Shown: positions 1 to 5,036 of the stretch, in pieces
How positions within the stretch are numbered: position 1 is the stretch's first letter
Layout: every line of letters begins with the position of its first letter
NCBI GenBank assembly: GCA_910576845.1
Contig: CAJTJA010000099.1
Coordinates: 1-5,925, forward strand
DNA from: an uncultured Oscillibacter sp.
GTDB lineage: Bacteria > Bacillota > Clostridia > Oscillospirales > Oscillospiraceae
DNA: 5,925 nucleotides
Direction: 5' to 3'
Notes under the pieces: generated by a model
Databases searched by the model: none
What the model saw: the letters and a program-made list of their open reading frames with translations, nothing else
What the model was told of the DNA's origin: nothing
Made by a program: the position numbers and the translations under genes

Positions 1-15
1 CATTCCCATTCCTAT

Positions 16-22
16 GGAGGTG
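16..22 (+). promoter_or_regulatory. rplJ ribosome-binding site
   Basis: GGAGGTG ends nine bases before the ATG at 32. It overlaps the alternative ATG at 14 and so decides the start of rplJ. Confidence 0.85.
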
Positions 23-31
23 AACACAACC

Positions 32-556
32 ATGCCTAACGCGAAAGTCTTATCCGAGAAGCAGGCTATCGTCGCTCAGCTGACCGAAAAAATTCAGAAG
101 GCTACCGCAGGCGTCATCGTCGACTACAAGGGCATCACTGTCGAGGAAGATACTGCCCTGCGCCGGGAGTGCCGTGAAAATGCGGTGGACTACGCCGTCA
201 TCAAAAACACGCTGCTCCGCTTTGCCTTCAACAACACCGGCCTCAGCGACCTGGACGAACTTCTGAACGGCACCACGTCCCTGGCCCTGTGCGATGATCC
301 CGTAGCCCCCGCCCGTATCATGAACGATTATGCCGAAAAGCTGAAGGACAAGTTCGAGATCAAGGGCGGCTTCATGGACGGTAAACCCGTGGATCTGGCC
401 ACTATCAAATCCCTAGCCTCTATCCCCGCTCTGCCCGTCCTCCAAGCCCAGGTTTTGGGCACCATGCTGGCTCCCATTACCGGTCTCGCCGTGGTCTTGA
501 AGCAGATCGCCGAGAAGCAGGGCGCACCCGCCGAGGAAGCCCCCGCCGCCGAATAA
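32..556 (+). CDS. rplJ: 50S ribosomal protein L10
   Basis: L10 is the base of the ribosomal stalk: it binds 23S rRNA and holds L7/L12 dimers on its C-terminal helix. The 174-residue product has the usual length and features: an N-terminal KQAIVAQLTEKIQKA helix, then GVIVDYKGITVEEDTALRR, the VIKNTLLRFA segment, a GTTSLALCDDPVAPARI core, and a C-terminal helix ending in an Ala/Pro/Glu tail. I chose the ATG at 32 over the in-frame ATG at 14 because the latter lies inside the Shine-Dalgarno sequence GGAGGTG (16-22), which is well spaced for position 32. MPNAKVLSEKQ is also a typical L10 start. It is followed 49 bases later by rplL, the classical rplJL order, so the two are cotranscribed. The L10 leader that normally carries autoregulation lies upstream, outside the window. 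Confidence 0.97.
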   Translation: MPNAKVLSEKQAIVAQLTEKIQKATAGVIVDYKGITVEEDTALRRECRENAVDYAVIKNTLLRFAFNNTGLSDLDELLNGTTSLALCDDPVAPARIMNDYAEKLKDKFEIKGGFMDGKPVDLATIKSLASIPALPVLQAQVLGTMLAPITGLAVVLKQIAEKQGAPAEEAPAAE

Positions 557-605
557 GCGGCCCCCTACCCTACCATAAAAATTTACTATCAGGAGGTTCC
601 ATACA

Positions 606-977
606 ATGTCTGAGAAAGTTACCGCCATGATCGAAGAGATCAAGGCCCTTACTGTTCTGGAGCTCAGTGAGCTCGTTCACGCCCTGGAAGAGGAGTTTGG
701 CGTTTCTGCCGCCGCCATGGCCGCTCCTGCCGCCGGCGCCGCTGCCCCTGCCGCCGAAGAGAAGACCGAGTTTGACGTGGTTCTGACCGGCTTCGATGCC
801 GCCGCCAAGATCAAGGTCATCAAGGTGGTCCGTGAGATCACCGGCCAGGGTCTGGCCGAGGCCAAGGCCACCGTGGAAGGCGCTCCCGCCACCATTAAGG
901 AAGGCGCCTCTAAGGACGACGCCGAGGCTCTGAAGAAGCAGATCGAGGAAGTCGGCGGTAAGGTCGAGCTGAAGTAA
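606..977 (+). CDS. rplL: 50S ribosomal protein L7/L12
   Basis: This is the multicopy stalk protein that recruits and stimulates the translational GTPases. The 123 residues show the standard three-part plan: an N-terminal dimerisation and L10-binding helical region (about 1-34, with ALTVLELSELVHALEEEFGV), an Ala/Pro-rich flexible hinge (about 35-52), and the globular C-terminal domain from EKTEFDVVL, including KIKVIKVVREITG and GLAEAKATVEGAP, ending KVELK. AGGAGG at 591-596 precedes the ATG by nine bases. A small departure from the common pattern is TGQGLAEAK where many bacteria have TGLGLKEAK. It is the last gene of the operon, with a strong terminator 20 bases after its stop. Confidence 0.98.
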   Translation: MSEKVTAMIEEIKALTVLELSELVHALEEEFGVSAAAMAAPAAGAAAPAAEEKTEFDVVLTGFDAAAKIKVIKVVREITGQGLAEAKATVEGAPATIKEGASKDDAEALKKQIEEVGGKVELK

Positions 978-997
978 TTTCACTCACACGCAAGCCT

Positions 998-1032
998 AAA
1001 AGGGCCATGGCGAACCGCCATGGCCCTTTTTT
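998..1032 (+). terminator. Intrinsic terminator after rplL
   Basis: A perfect 15-bp stem (998-1012 with 1016-1030) closes on an AAC triloop and runs into six T residues (1027-1032). The A-rich start of the left arm means it could also work leftward. It ends the rplJL transcript. Confidence 0.95.
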
Positions 1033-1087
1033 CCTCCTCTTCAGCGTCCATTCAAGCGGCCTAGGCTGCGGAAAGTGAGTTCACTAT

Positions 1088-1510
1088 ATGCGCATTATGG
1101 CGATTGATTACGGAGATGCCCATACCGGAATCGCGGTCTCAGACCCTACAGGTCTCCTGACGGGCTTCACCACCACTGTCACGGCTTACCGCCAGGAAAC
1201 CGTGGTGGAACTCATTGCCGCCCTGGCCCGTGAGCACGGCGCGGAGGAGCTGGTTCTAGGCCATCCCCGGAATATGGACGGCACCCGAGGACCCCGGGCC
1301 GAGAAGGCAGAGTCCCTGGCAGAGCTTCTCCGGGCAGCCTCTGGTCTGCCAGTAGTCCTCTGGGACGAGCGCCGGACCACTATTGACGCCCACCAAATTC
1401 TTTTCCAGTCCGGAAAAAATGCTAAACAACGAAAAAAGAACGTAGATGCCGTGGCGGCGTCACTGATTCTGGAGGGCTATCTGACCTATAAAAAAAGCCA
1501 TCCAACATAA
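1088..1510 (+). CDS. ruvX: RuvX/YqgF-family putative Holliday junction resolvase / pre-16S rRNA nuclease
   Basis: This 140-residue RNase H-fold protein belongs to the YqgF/RuvX family, which is linked to 16S rRNA 5'-end maturation and to cleavage of Holliday junctions. All family blocks are visible: the N-terminal strand with the first catalytic aspartate in MRIMAIDYGDAHTGIAVSDP (Asp7), LVLGHPRNMDGTRGPRAEKA in the middle, LWDERRTT (about 111-118) with the conserved D-E-R, and a C-terminal VDAVAASLILEGYL helix with the last acidic residue. MRI at 1088 fits the family N-terminus better than the internal ATG at 1097. The ribosome-binding site is weak (GGAAAGTGAG, about 1070-1079). The gene stands between two terminators, so it is probably monocistronic; I see no clear promoter in the short gap before it. 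Confidence 0.93.
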   Translation: MRIMAIDYGDAHTGIAVSDPTGLLTGFTTTVTAYRQETVVELIAALAREHGAEELVLGHPRNMDGTRGPRAEKAESLAELLRAASGLPVVLWDERRTTIDAHQILFQSGKNAKQRKKNVDAVAASLILEGYLTYKKSHPT

Positions 1511-1515
1511 AAAAC

Positions 1516-1550
1516 AGCCGGTCGACGAAAAAGTCGACCGGCTTACTTTT
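1516..1550. terminator. Bidirectional intrinsic terminator between ruvX and gdh
   Basis: An 11-bp perfect stem (AGCCGGTCGAC at 1516-1526 with 1533-1543) closes on the loop GAAAAA. TACTTTTAT follows on the plus strand, and an A-run precedes it (T-run on the minus strand). It begins five bases after the ruvX stop and is the only clear terminator for the convergent gdh transcript, about 165 bases past the gdh stop. Bases 1551-1707 hold no other gene; an imperfect GGGGTCTTT / AAAGA-CCCC inverted repeat at about 1656-1688 lacks a T-tract. Confidence 0.85.
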
Positions 1551-1707
1551 ATAAATTTCAACATGATCTTGGCCACTGTTGCCTGGGCCTGTTTATCGCC
1601 AAGCTATCAGAGTGTGGTAATGTTCTTCGGATACTTTTTCCTTTAGAGGATACGGGGTCTTTAAATGGCAGGGCCGCAAAGAGTCCCCATAGCTTCCAAA
1701 AACGGTA

Positions 1708-3057
1708 TCAGAACACGCCTTGTGCCATCATGGCGTCAGCCACTCTCTGGAAGCCTGCGATATTTGCTCCGGCAACCAGATTATAGCCCAAGCCGTATTT
1801 CTCGGCAGCCTCTACACTCATGTTATATATGGTATCCATAATTTGGTGAAGCTGCTTATCAACTTCTTCCTCGGTCCACACCAGCCGCTCACTGTTCTGG
1901 GCCATTTCCAAGGCAGAGGTGGCCACGCCACCGGCATTGACGGCCTTGGAAGGAGCCACAATCACACCGGGCTGCTCCATCAGGAATTTCAGTGCGTCGT
2001 TAGTCGTGGGCATATTGGCAACCTCAATATAATACTTCACGCCATTGGCCGCAATCTGCTTGGCTTGTTCCATATGAACATCATTCTGCATAGCGGAGGG
2101 CATCACCACATCCACCTTCACGCCCCAGGGCTTCTCCCCCGCGTGGAACTCCACACCGAACTTGTCTGCATAATCCTTCACCTGGTTCCGGCCGCTGTTT
2201 CGCATCTCCACCAAGTAGTCAATCTTCTCTGCCGTCGTCACGCCGTCGGGATCGTAGACATAACCGTCTGGACCGGACAGGGTCACCACCTTGGCCCCCA
2301 GCTCCGTGGCCTTCTTGCAGATGCCCCATGTCACATTGCCGAAGCCCGCACAGGCGATAGTCTTGCCCTTTAATTCCTCTCCTTCATGCTTCAGGACATT
2401 CTCCAGATAATATACCGCGCCAAAACCGGTAGCCTCGGGACGAATGAGGCTGCCGCCATAGCTGAAGCCCTTACCCGTCATAACACCATTCTCAAAAGCG
2501 CCCTTTAAGCGGCGGTACTCACCGTACATATAGCCAATCTCCTTGGCGCCAACTCCCATATCACCGGCAGGTACGTCCACATCCGGTCCAATATAGCGAT
2601 AAAGGGCCTGCATAAAGCTCTGGCAGAAACGCATGATCTCCGCATCGGACTTCCCAGCGGGATCAAAGTCGCTGCCACCCTTTCCGCCGCCGATAGGCAG
2701 GCCGGTGAGACTATTTTTGAAGACCTGCTCGAAGCCCAGAAATTTGATGATACCGGGATACACATTCTTCTGGAACCGCAGGCCACCCTTATAAGGGCCG
2801 ATGGCCCCATTAAACTGGCAGCGGTAGCCGATATTCGTGTGCCAGGTGCCGTCGTCAGCCATCCAGCAGACCCGGAAAGTAAACATGCGCTCCGGCTCCA
2901 CCATGCGGGTCAGCAGGTCAGCTTTTTCATATTCGGGATGCTTTTCAATGACCGGCTCCAGGGAGGAGAGGACCTCCTCTACCGTCTGGACAAATTCCGG
3001 CTCACCAGCATGGCGGGCTTTCACATGTTCAATGACACTGGAAAGATAGGCATTCAT
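1708..3057 (-). CDS. gdhA: Glutamate dehydrogenase, hexameric 449-residue clostridial type
   Basis: It catalyses reversible oxidative deamination of glutamate to 2-oxoglutarate and ammonia in the cytoplasm. The 449 residues match the hexameric family in length and motifs. Catalytic and substrate-binding residues are in place: Lys90 in GPYKGGLRF, Lys114 in QVFKNSLTG, Lys126 in the PIGGGKGGSDFDP signature, Asp166 in VPAGDMGVG, and Ser381 near the C-terminus. Each is one position later than the residue recalled for the Clostridium symbiosum enzyme. The Rossmann domain begins at about 231, with GFGNVTWG at 238-245. Phe239, Pro263 and Asp264 match positions associated with NAD preference in C. symbiosum, so NAD use is inferred although this group is often auto-labelled NADP-specific. 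AAGGAGG (3065-3071) lies seven bases before the ATG. The gene is divergent from the XRE regulator and convergent with ruvX. Confidence 0.97.
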   Translation of the reverse strand: MNAYLSSVIEHVKARHAGEPEFVQTVEEVLSSLEPVIEKHPEYEKADLLTRMVEPERMFTFRVCWMADDGTWHTNIGYRCQFNGAIGPYKGGLRFQKNVYPGIIKFLGFEQVFKNSLTGLPIGGGKGGSDFDPAGKSDAEIMRFCQSFMQALYRYIGPDVDVPAGDMGVGAKEIGYMYGEYRRLKGAFENGVMTGKGFSYGGSLIRPEATGFGAVYYLENVLKHEGEELKGKTIACAGFGNVTWGICKKATELGAKVVTLSGPDGYVYDPDGVTTAEKIDYLVEMRNSGRNQVKDYADKFGVEFHAGEKPWGVKVDVVMPSAMQNDVHMEQAKQIAANGVKYYIEVANMPTTNDALKFLMEQPGVIVAPSKAVNAGGVATSALEMAQNSERLVWTEEEVDKQLHQIMDTIYNMSVEAAEKYGLGYNLVAGANIAGFQRVADAMMAQGVF

Positions 3058-3116
3058 AAAATATCCTCCTTAAAAACATAAGGTATCTTTGAAACTCCAC
3101 AGGGGCTATTGTCTTT

Positions 3117-3145
3117 AGTGTAACATTTGACAGAAAAATAAACAA
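3117..3145 (-). promoter_or_regulatory. Candidate gdhA promoter
   Basis: On the minus strand TTGTTT (3145-3140) and TACACT (3122-3117) are separated by 17 bases. TG lies one base upstream of the -10, giving an extended -10 (TGTTACACT). The predicted start is near 3110, giving a leader of about 50 bases with a strong ribosome-binding site. The hexamers are imperfect. Confidence 0.45.
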
Positions 3146-3171
3146 GGGCAGAAATCCAAATACGCATGAAT

Positions 3172-3195
3172 TTTTTTCTGATATTTCAGAAAATG
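3172..3195. promoter_or_regulatory. Two overlapping CodY-like boxes upstream of gdhA
   Basis: The CodY consensus is AATTTTCWGAAAATT. Bases 3181-3195 match 12 of 15 and bases 3172-3186 match 11 of 15. The two 15-mers overlap by exactly six bases, an arrangement known for native CodY sites. Together they contain a perfect inverted repeat (TTTTCTGA, 4-base gap, TCAGAAAA; 3174-3193). The site is upstream of the proposed -35, centred near -73, and CodY is a known regulator of nitrogen genes. Whether this organism encodes CodY cannot be seen here. Confidence 0.4.
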
Positions 3196-3234
3196 CAGAA
3201 GGACCTTTGTGCACAATGACAGCTTTCAAAAATT

Positions 3235-3249
3235 TAAAAGCTGCTTTTA
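3235..3249. repeat. Short palindrome in the gdhA / XRE control region
   Basis: TAAAAGC T GCTTTTA is a perfect 7-bp inverted repeat with a one-base centre. It overlaps another inverted repeat (CAGCTTT 3220-3226 with AAAGCTG 3237-3243). It resembles a dimeric-repressor operator in size, but AT-rich DNA produces such matches by chance. Confidence 0.3.
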
Positions 3250-3256
3250 TGCCTTG

Positions 3257-3270
3257 AAGAATCCATTCTT
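3257..3270. repeat. Short palindrome AAGAAT-CC-ATTCTT
   Basis: This is a perfect 6-bp inverted repeat with a two-base gap, 24 bases upstream of the -35 of the rightward promoter. It is a possible operator, without direct evidence. Confidence 0.25.
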
Positions 3271-3293
3271 ATAGGAAAAAGCACGCAAGATTC

Positions 3294-3321
3294 TTGATTT
3301 CCCGCATACAATCGATATAAT
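3294..3321 (+). promoter_or_regulatory. Candidate rightward promoter with perfect -10
   Basis: TTGATT (3294-3299), 16 bases, then TATAAT (3316-3321). A short palindrome, CAAGA T TCTTG (3286-3296), overlaps the -35. Transcription would start near 3328, more than 500 bases before the next plausible gene (the XRE regulator at 3845). It would therefore give a long leader or a short non-coding RNA. Confidence 0.45.
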
Positions 3322-3345
3322 ATTTTGAAAAAACCGTTCTGCCGC

Positions 3346-3780
3346 TCAGCCTGCGGGCTGTCATGTCATCCCATCAAGAACATTTGTTTCTCTTATGGCC
3401 GGCACAGTTAAAAAACTATGGATTCTTTCAACCCTGTGCCGCTATGCGTTGTGCCTGCCTCATGAAAAATATTTCCACGTTCTATGTGCCGTCAGGTAAT
3501 TACCCGGTTGAAAAGAGCAGCCGAGCTTTTCAAGCGGCGCTGACTATGCCACCGTACTCTTTCAAAATAGCTCAGCACAGGGAAGAAGAAACTTCATACA
3601 AAGCGGAAACAGGCTCCCAATATGCCGTCTTTCCCCGCTGGCTTCAATATCCGCTGATAATCCCCCGCCCCCAAGCCATTCGAACATGTTTCCGAGCGGA
3701 GCCAGCTTTGTTTCGCAATCCCGGAAAGTGTTGCGCTGCAACGGGTGCAACTGGCAGTTGACAAAGTTCAAACTACCGCG
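3346..3780. other. Gene-free stretch with small hairpins
   Basis: No reading frame here has a ribosome-binding site and a credible protein. The plus-strand frame at 3363-3761 has unnatural composition (Cys-, Trp- and Pro-rich) and no Shine-Dalgarno. The region contains CAGCC-TGCG-GGCTG (3347-3360), TTGAAAAG/CTTTTCAA with a 10-base loop (3508-3533), GTTGC-GCT-GCAAC (3730-3742) and CAACTG-G-CAGTTG (3748-3760). The minus strand stays open through about 3562-3780, without a usable start. It may be a long leader, a non-coding RNA or a decayed or dispersed repeat. Confidence 0.4.
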
Positions 3781-3783
3781 TTC

Positions 3784-3812
3784 TTGCCTTTTTCGCAGGA
3801 GCGGGCTAATAT
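3784..3812 (+). promoter_or_regulatory. Candidate promoter of the XRE regulator
   Basis: TTGCCT (3784-3789), 17 bases, then TAATAT (3807-3812), each four of six from consensus. Transcription would begin near 3819, about 26 bases before the ATG at 3845. Confidence 0.35.
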
Positions 3813-3844
3813 GGGAACCACTCAAAAGAAAGTGAGCGATCGAC

Positions 3845-4642
3845 ATGAAAACATTTTCAGAAAAACTGCTGGAGCTCCGCCGCCAAAAGGGAATGTCCCA
3901 GGAGCAGCTGGCCGACTCACTGGGAGTAACCCGGCAGTCTGTCAGCAAATGGGAAAGCGGCACAGCAGTTCCAGAGCTCCCCAAGCTCATTGCCCTCTCA
4001 GACCTGTTCTCCGTCAGCGTAGACTATTTAGTAAAGGATTGCTTGGAAGTTCCAGAGTCCCCCACCCCGGAAGCTTCCTCCTCTACCGCAAAGCTGGAAA
4101 AGCAAGTGGATGAAATTTCCCGGCTCTTCCGGGCCTGGACATGGGAGAGCAAAACAAAGCTCTTCGGCCTACCGCTGGTGTCCGTCTGCCTGTCCTTCTA
4201 CCCCCACATGATCCATAATCAAAGGACCGCCCGGGGCATCGTCGCCATAGGTAACATCGCCGTAGGAGTGGTTGCCTTGGGGCTTCTCAGCGTGGGCGTC
4301 TTCAGCATCGGGGCACTCTCCATTGGAGCATTTGCTCTGGGAGCCCTGGCCTTCGGACTGGCGGCACTGGGACCCGTGGCGATAGGCATCCTGGCTTTCG
4401 GCCCTGTGGCGATTGGCCTTTGGTACGCCGGTGGCGTAGCGGCCCTGGGTGGGAAGATTGCCGTGGGCGTAGCCGCCGTAGGGGAAACTGCCGTGGGCTA
4501 TGATGCAGCAGGTAAGCACATTCTCCTCTGGGGAGACGGCCTGACTCAGACGGAAGTGGAGGCATTCCTTTGTGAGCACCACCCGAAGCTCTGGAAACCA
4601 CTTCTAAAGCTGCTGGCCTTTTTCGGGGCAAACATCAAATAA
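3845..4642 (+). CDS. XRE-family HTH protein with glycine-phased hydrophobic pentapeptide repeats
   Basis: The 265-residue product has three parts. Residues 5-64 are a complete XRE/Cro helix-turn-helix domain, with MSQEQLADSLGVTRQSVSKWESG as helices 2-3 and the usual KLIALSDLFSVSVDYLV end. Residues 65-105 form a polar linker. LFGLPL at 106-111 starts a hydrophobic stretch, and from ARGIVAIGNIAVG (129-141) a repeat of period five begins. Glycine falls at 131, 136 and every fifth residue to 196, then again at 203-223 after a two-residue shift, mostly as x-x-A/S-I/V/L/F-G. The repeats are almost uncharged and could span the membrane or form a solenoid. The C-terminus returns to a mixed, mildly charged tail. 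Similar LFGLPL plus AIG-repeat proteins are recalled from other Firmicutes; their function is unknown to me. The Shine-Dalgarno is weak (AGTGAG, 3831-3836). The gene is followed by a terminator and appears monocistronic. Confidence 0.85.
   Translation: MKTFSEKLLELRRQKGMSQEQLADSLGVTRQSVSKWESGTAVPELPKLIALSDLFSVSVDYLVKDCLEVPESPTPEASSSTAKLEKQVDEISRLFRAWTWESKTKLFGLPLVSVCLSFYPHMIHNQRTARGIVAIGNIAVGVVALGLLSVGVFSIGALSIGAFALGALAFGLAALGPVAIGILAFGPVAIGLWYAGGVAALGGKIAVGVAAVGETAVGYDAAGKHILLWGDGLTQTEVEAFLCEHHPKLWKPLLKLLAFFGANIK
4235..4513 (+). repeat. 15-base-period coding repeat of the XRE protein
   Basis: About 19 units of five codons each end in a glycine codon. Units are degenerate at the DNA level, but some are near copies, for example the PVAIG units around 4372-4386 and 4402-4416. 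One two-codon insertion at residues 197-202 shifts the phase. Confidence 0.85.
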
Positions 4643-4651
4643 TAAGACGTG

Positions 4652-4866
4652 CAGAAAATTCTGAATACCTTAAATTGATTTAAACGGCGCGGGAAACCTG
4701 GAAGCGGTTTTCCGCGCCTCTCCTCCTTTTCAGCCGGCGGACATTTGGTCGCCGGGGCGCAGAGCGCCCATGCGTTTTCTATGAATTCAAGCATAGAAAG
4801 CCACTGACGCGGCTTACGGCGTTCTAAAACAGCGCCGCGCGGAAAAGAATTCTTTGGCTTCTTTTC
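4652..4866. repeat. Chain of consecutive inverted repeats
   Basis: Eight small inverted repeats follow one another: 4652-4663, 4670-4683, 4686-4718 (the terminator), 4734-4755, 4755-4769 (GGGCGC-AGA-GCGCCC), 4776-4799 (TTTCTATG/CATAGAAA), 4817-4837 and 4842-4866 (GAAAAGAA/TTCTTTTC). In addition TTTTCCGCGC (4708-4717) is perfectly complementary to GCGCGGAAAA (4837-4846), bracketing the middle of the region. The minus strand also stays open in one frame from 4890 down past 4643. No start codon or ribosome-binding site makes it a gene. It could be structured RNA, an intergenic dispersed repeat, or a gene remnant. Confidence 0.5.
4686..4730 (+). terminator. Hairpin terminator after the XRE gene
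   Basis: GGCGCGGGAAACC (4686-4698) pairs with 4706-4718 over 13 bp, with one G-U pair and a seven-base loop. It is followed by a pyrimidine-rich run ending CTTTT. The T-tract is imperfect, so efficiency is uncertain. It begins 44 bases after the stop. Confidence 0.65.
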
Positions 4867-4926
4867 ATCTGTGTTGACTACATCGACAAACTAAACGGTA
4901 CTGTGAGAGCAAGCCTTCGCAATTTT

Positions 4927-5025
4927 TTATGATTCCAGAATCTGCCCCTCAATCAGGCAGTACACCCGCTCCCGCAGCAGCCCCTCCCCGGGCTGCAAAA
5001 GACCCCAGGCGCCTGTTTCCTCCAT
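4927..5025 (-). CDS. Putative 32-residue small protein, coupled to the DUF5662 gene
   Basis: A short frame reads MEETGAWGLLQPGEGLLRER and continues to end IEGQILES. It begins only 11 bases after the DUF5662 stop. The Shine-Dalgarno AGGGGG is seven bases from the ATG and overlaps the upstream TAG stop, a typical sign of translational coupling. Composition is protein-like (acidic, with an amphipathic LLRERVYCLIEGQIL stretch), unlike the other frames there. I do not recognise it. It has no signal peptide or membrane segment. The main doubt is its small size; it could be the remnant of a longer gene. Confidence 0.45.
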   Translation of the reverse strand: MEETGAWGLLQPGEGLLRERVYCLIEGQILES

Positions 5026-5036
5026 AAGGCATCCCC

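Noticed and set aside
1074..1085. AGTGA-GT-TCACT palindrome before ruvX as an operator
   Set aside because: Only five-base arms in the ribosome-binding region; easily due to chance.
1720..2373. Long plus-strand frame of 217 codons inside gdhA
   Set aside because: It is antisense to a clear glutamate dehydrogenase, has a His/Leu-rich unnatural composition and no ribosome-binding site.
3363..3761. 132-codon plus-strand frame
   Set aside because: No Shine-Dalgarno, Cys/Trp/Pro-rich with no domain-like pattern, and no recognisable family.
3758..3786. Perfect TTGACA at 3758 as the -35 of the XRE promoter
   Set aside because: No acceptable -10 lies 16-18 bases downstream; the TTGCCT/TAATAT pair at 3784-3812 fits better.
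3745..4113. Plus-strand frame overlapping the start of the XRE gene
   Set aside because: It is the shifted-frame shadow of a well-defined helix-turn-helix domain.
4169..4631. Two minus-strand frames under the XRE repeat region
   Set aside because: They are shadows created by the 15-base-period coding repeat, with low-complexity Gly/His or Arg/Pro composition.
4874..4904. TTGACT...TACTGT as a rightward promoter
   Set aside because: The spacer is 19 bases, the -10 is poor, and only genes on the opposite strand follow.
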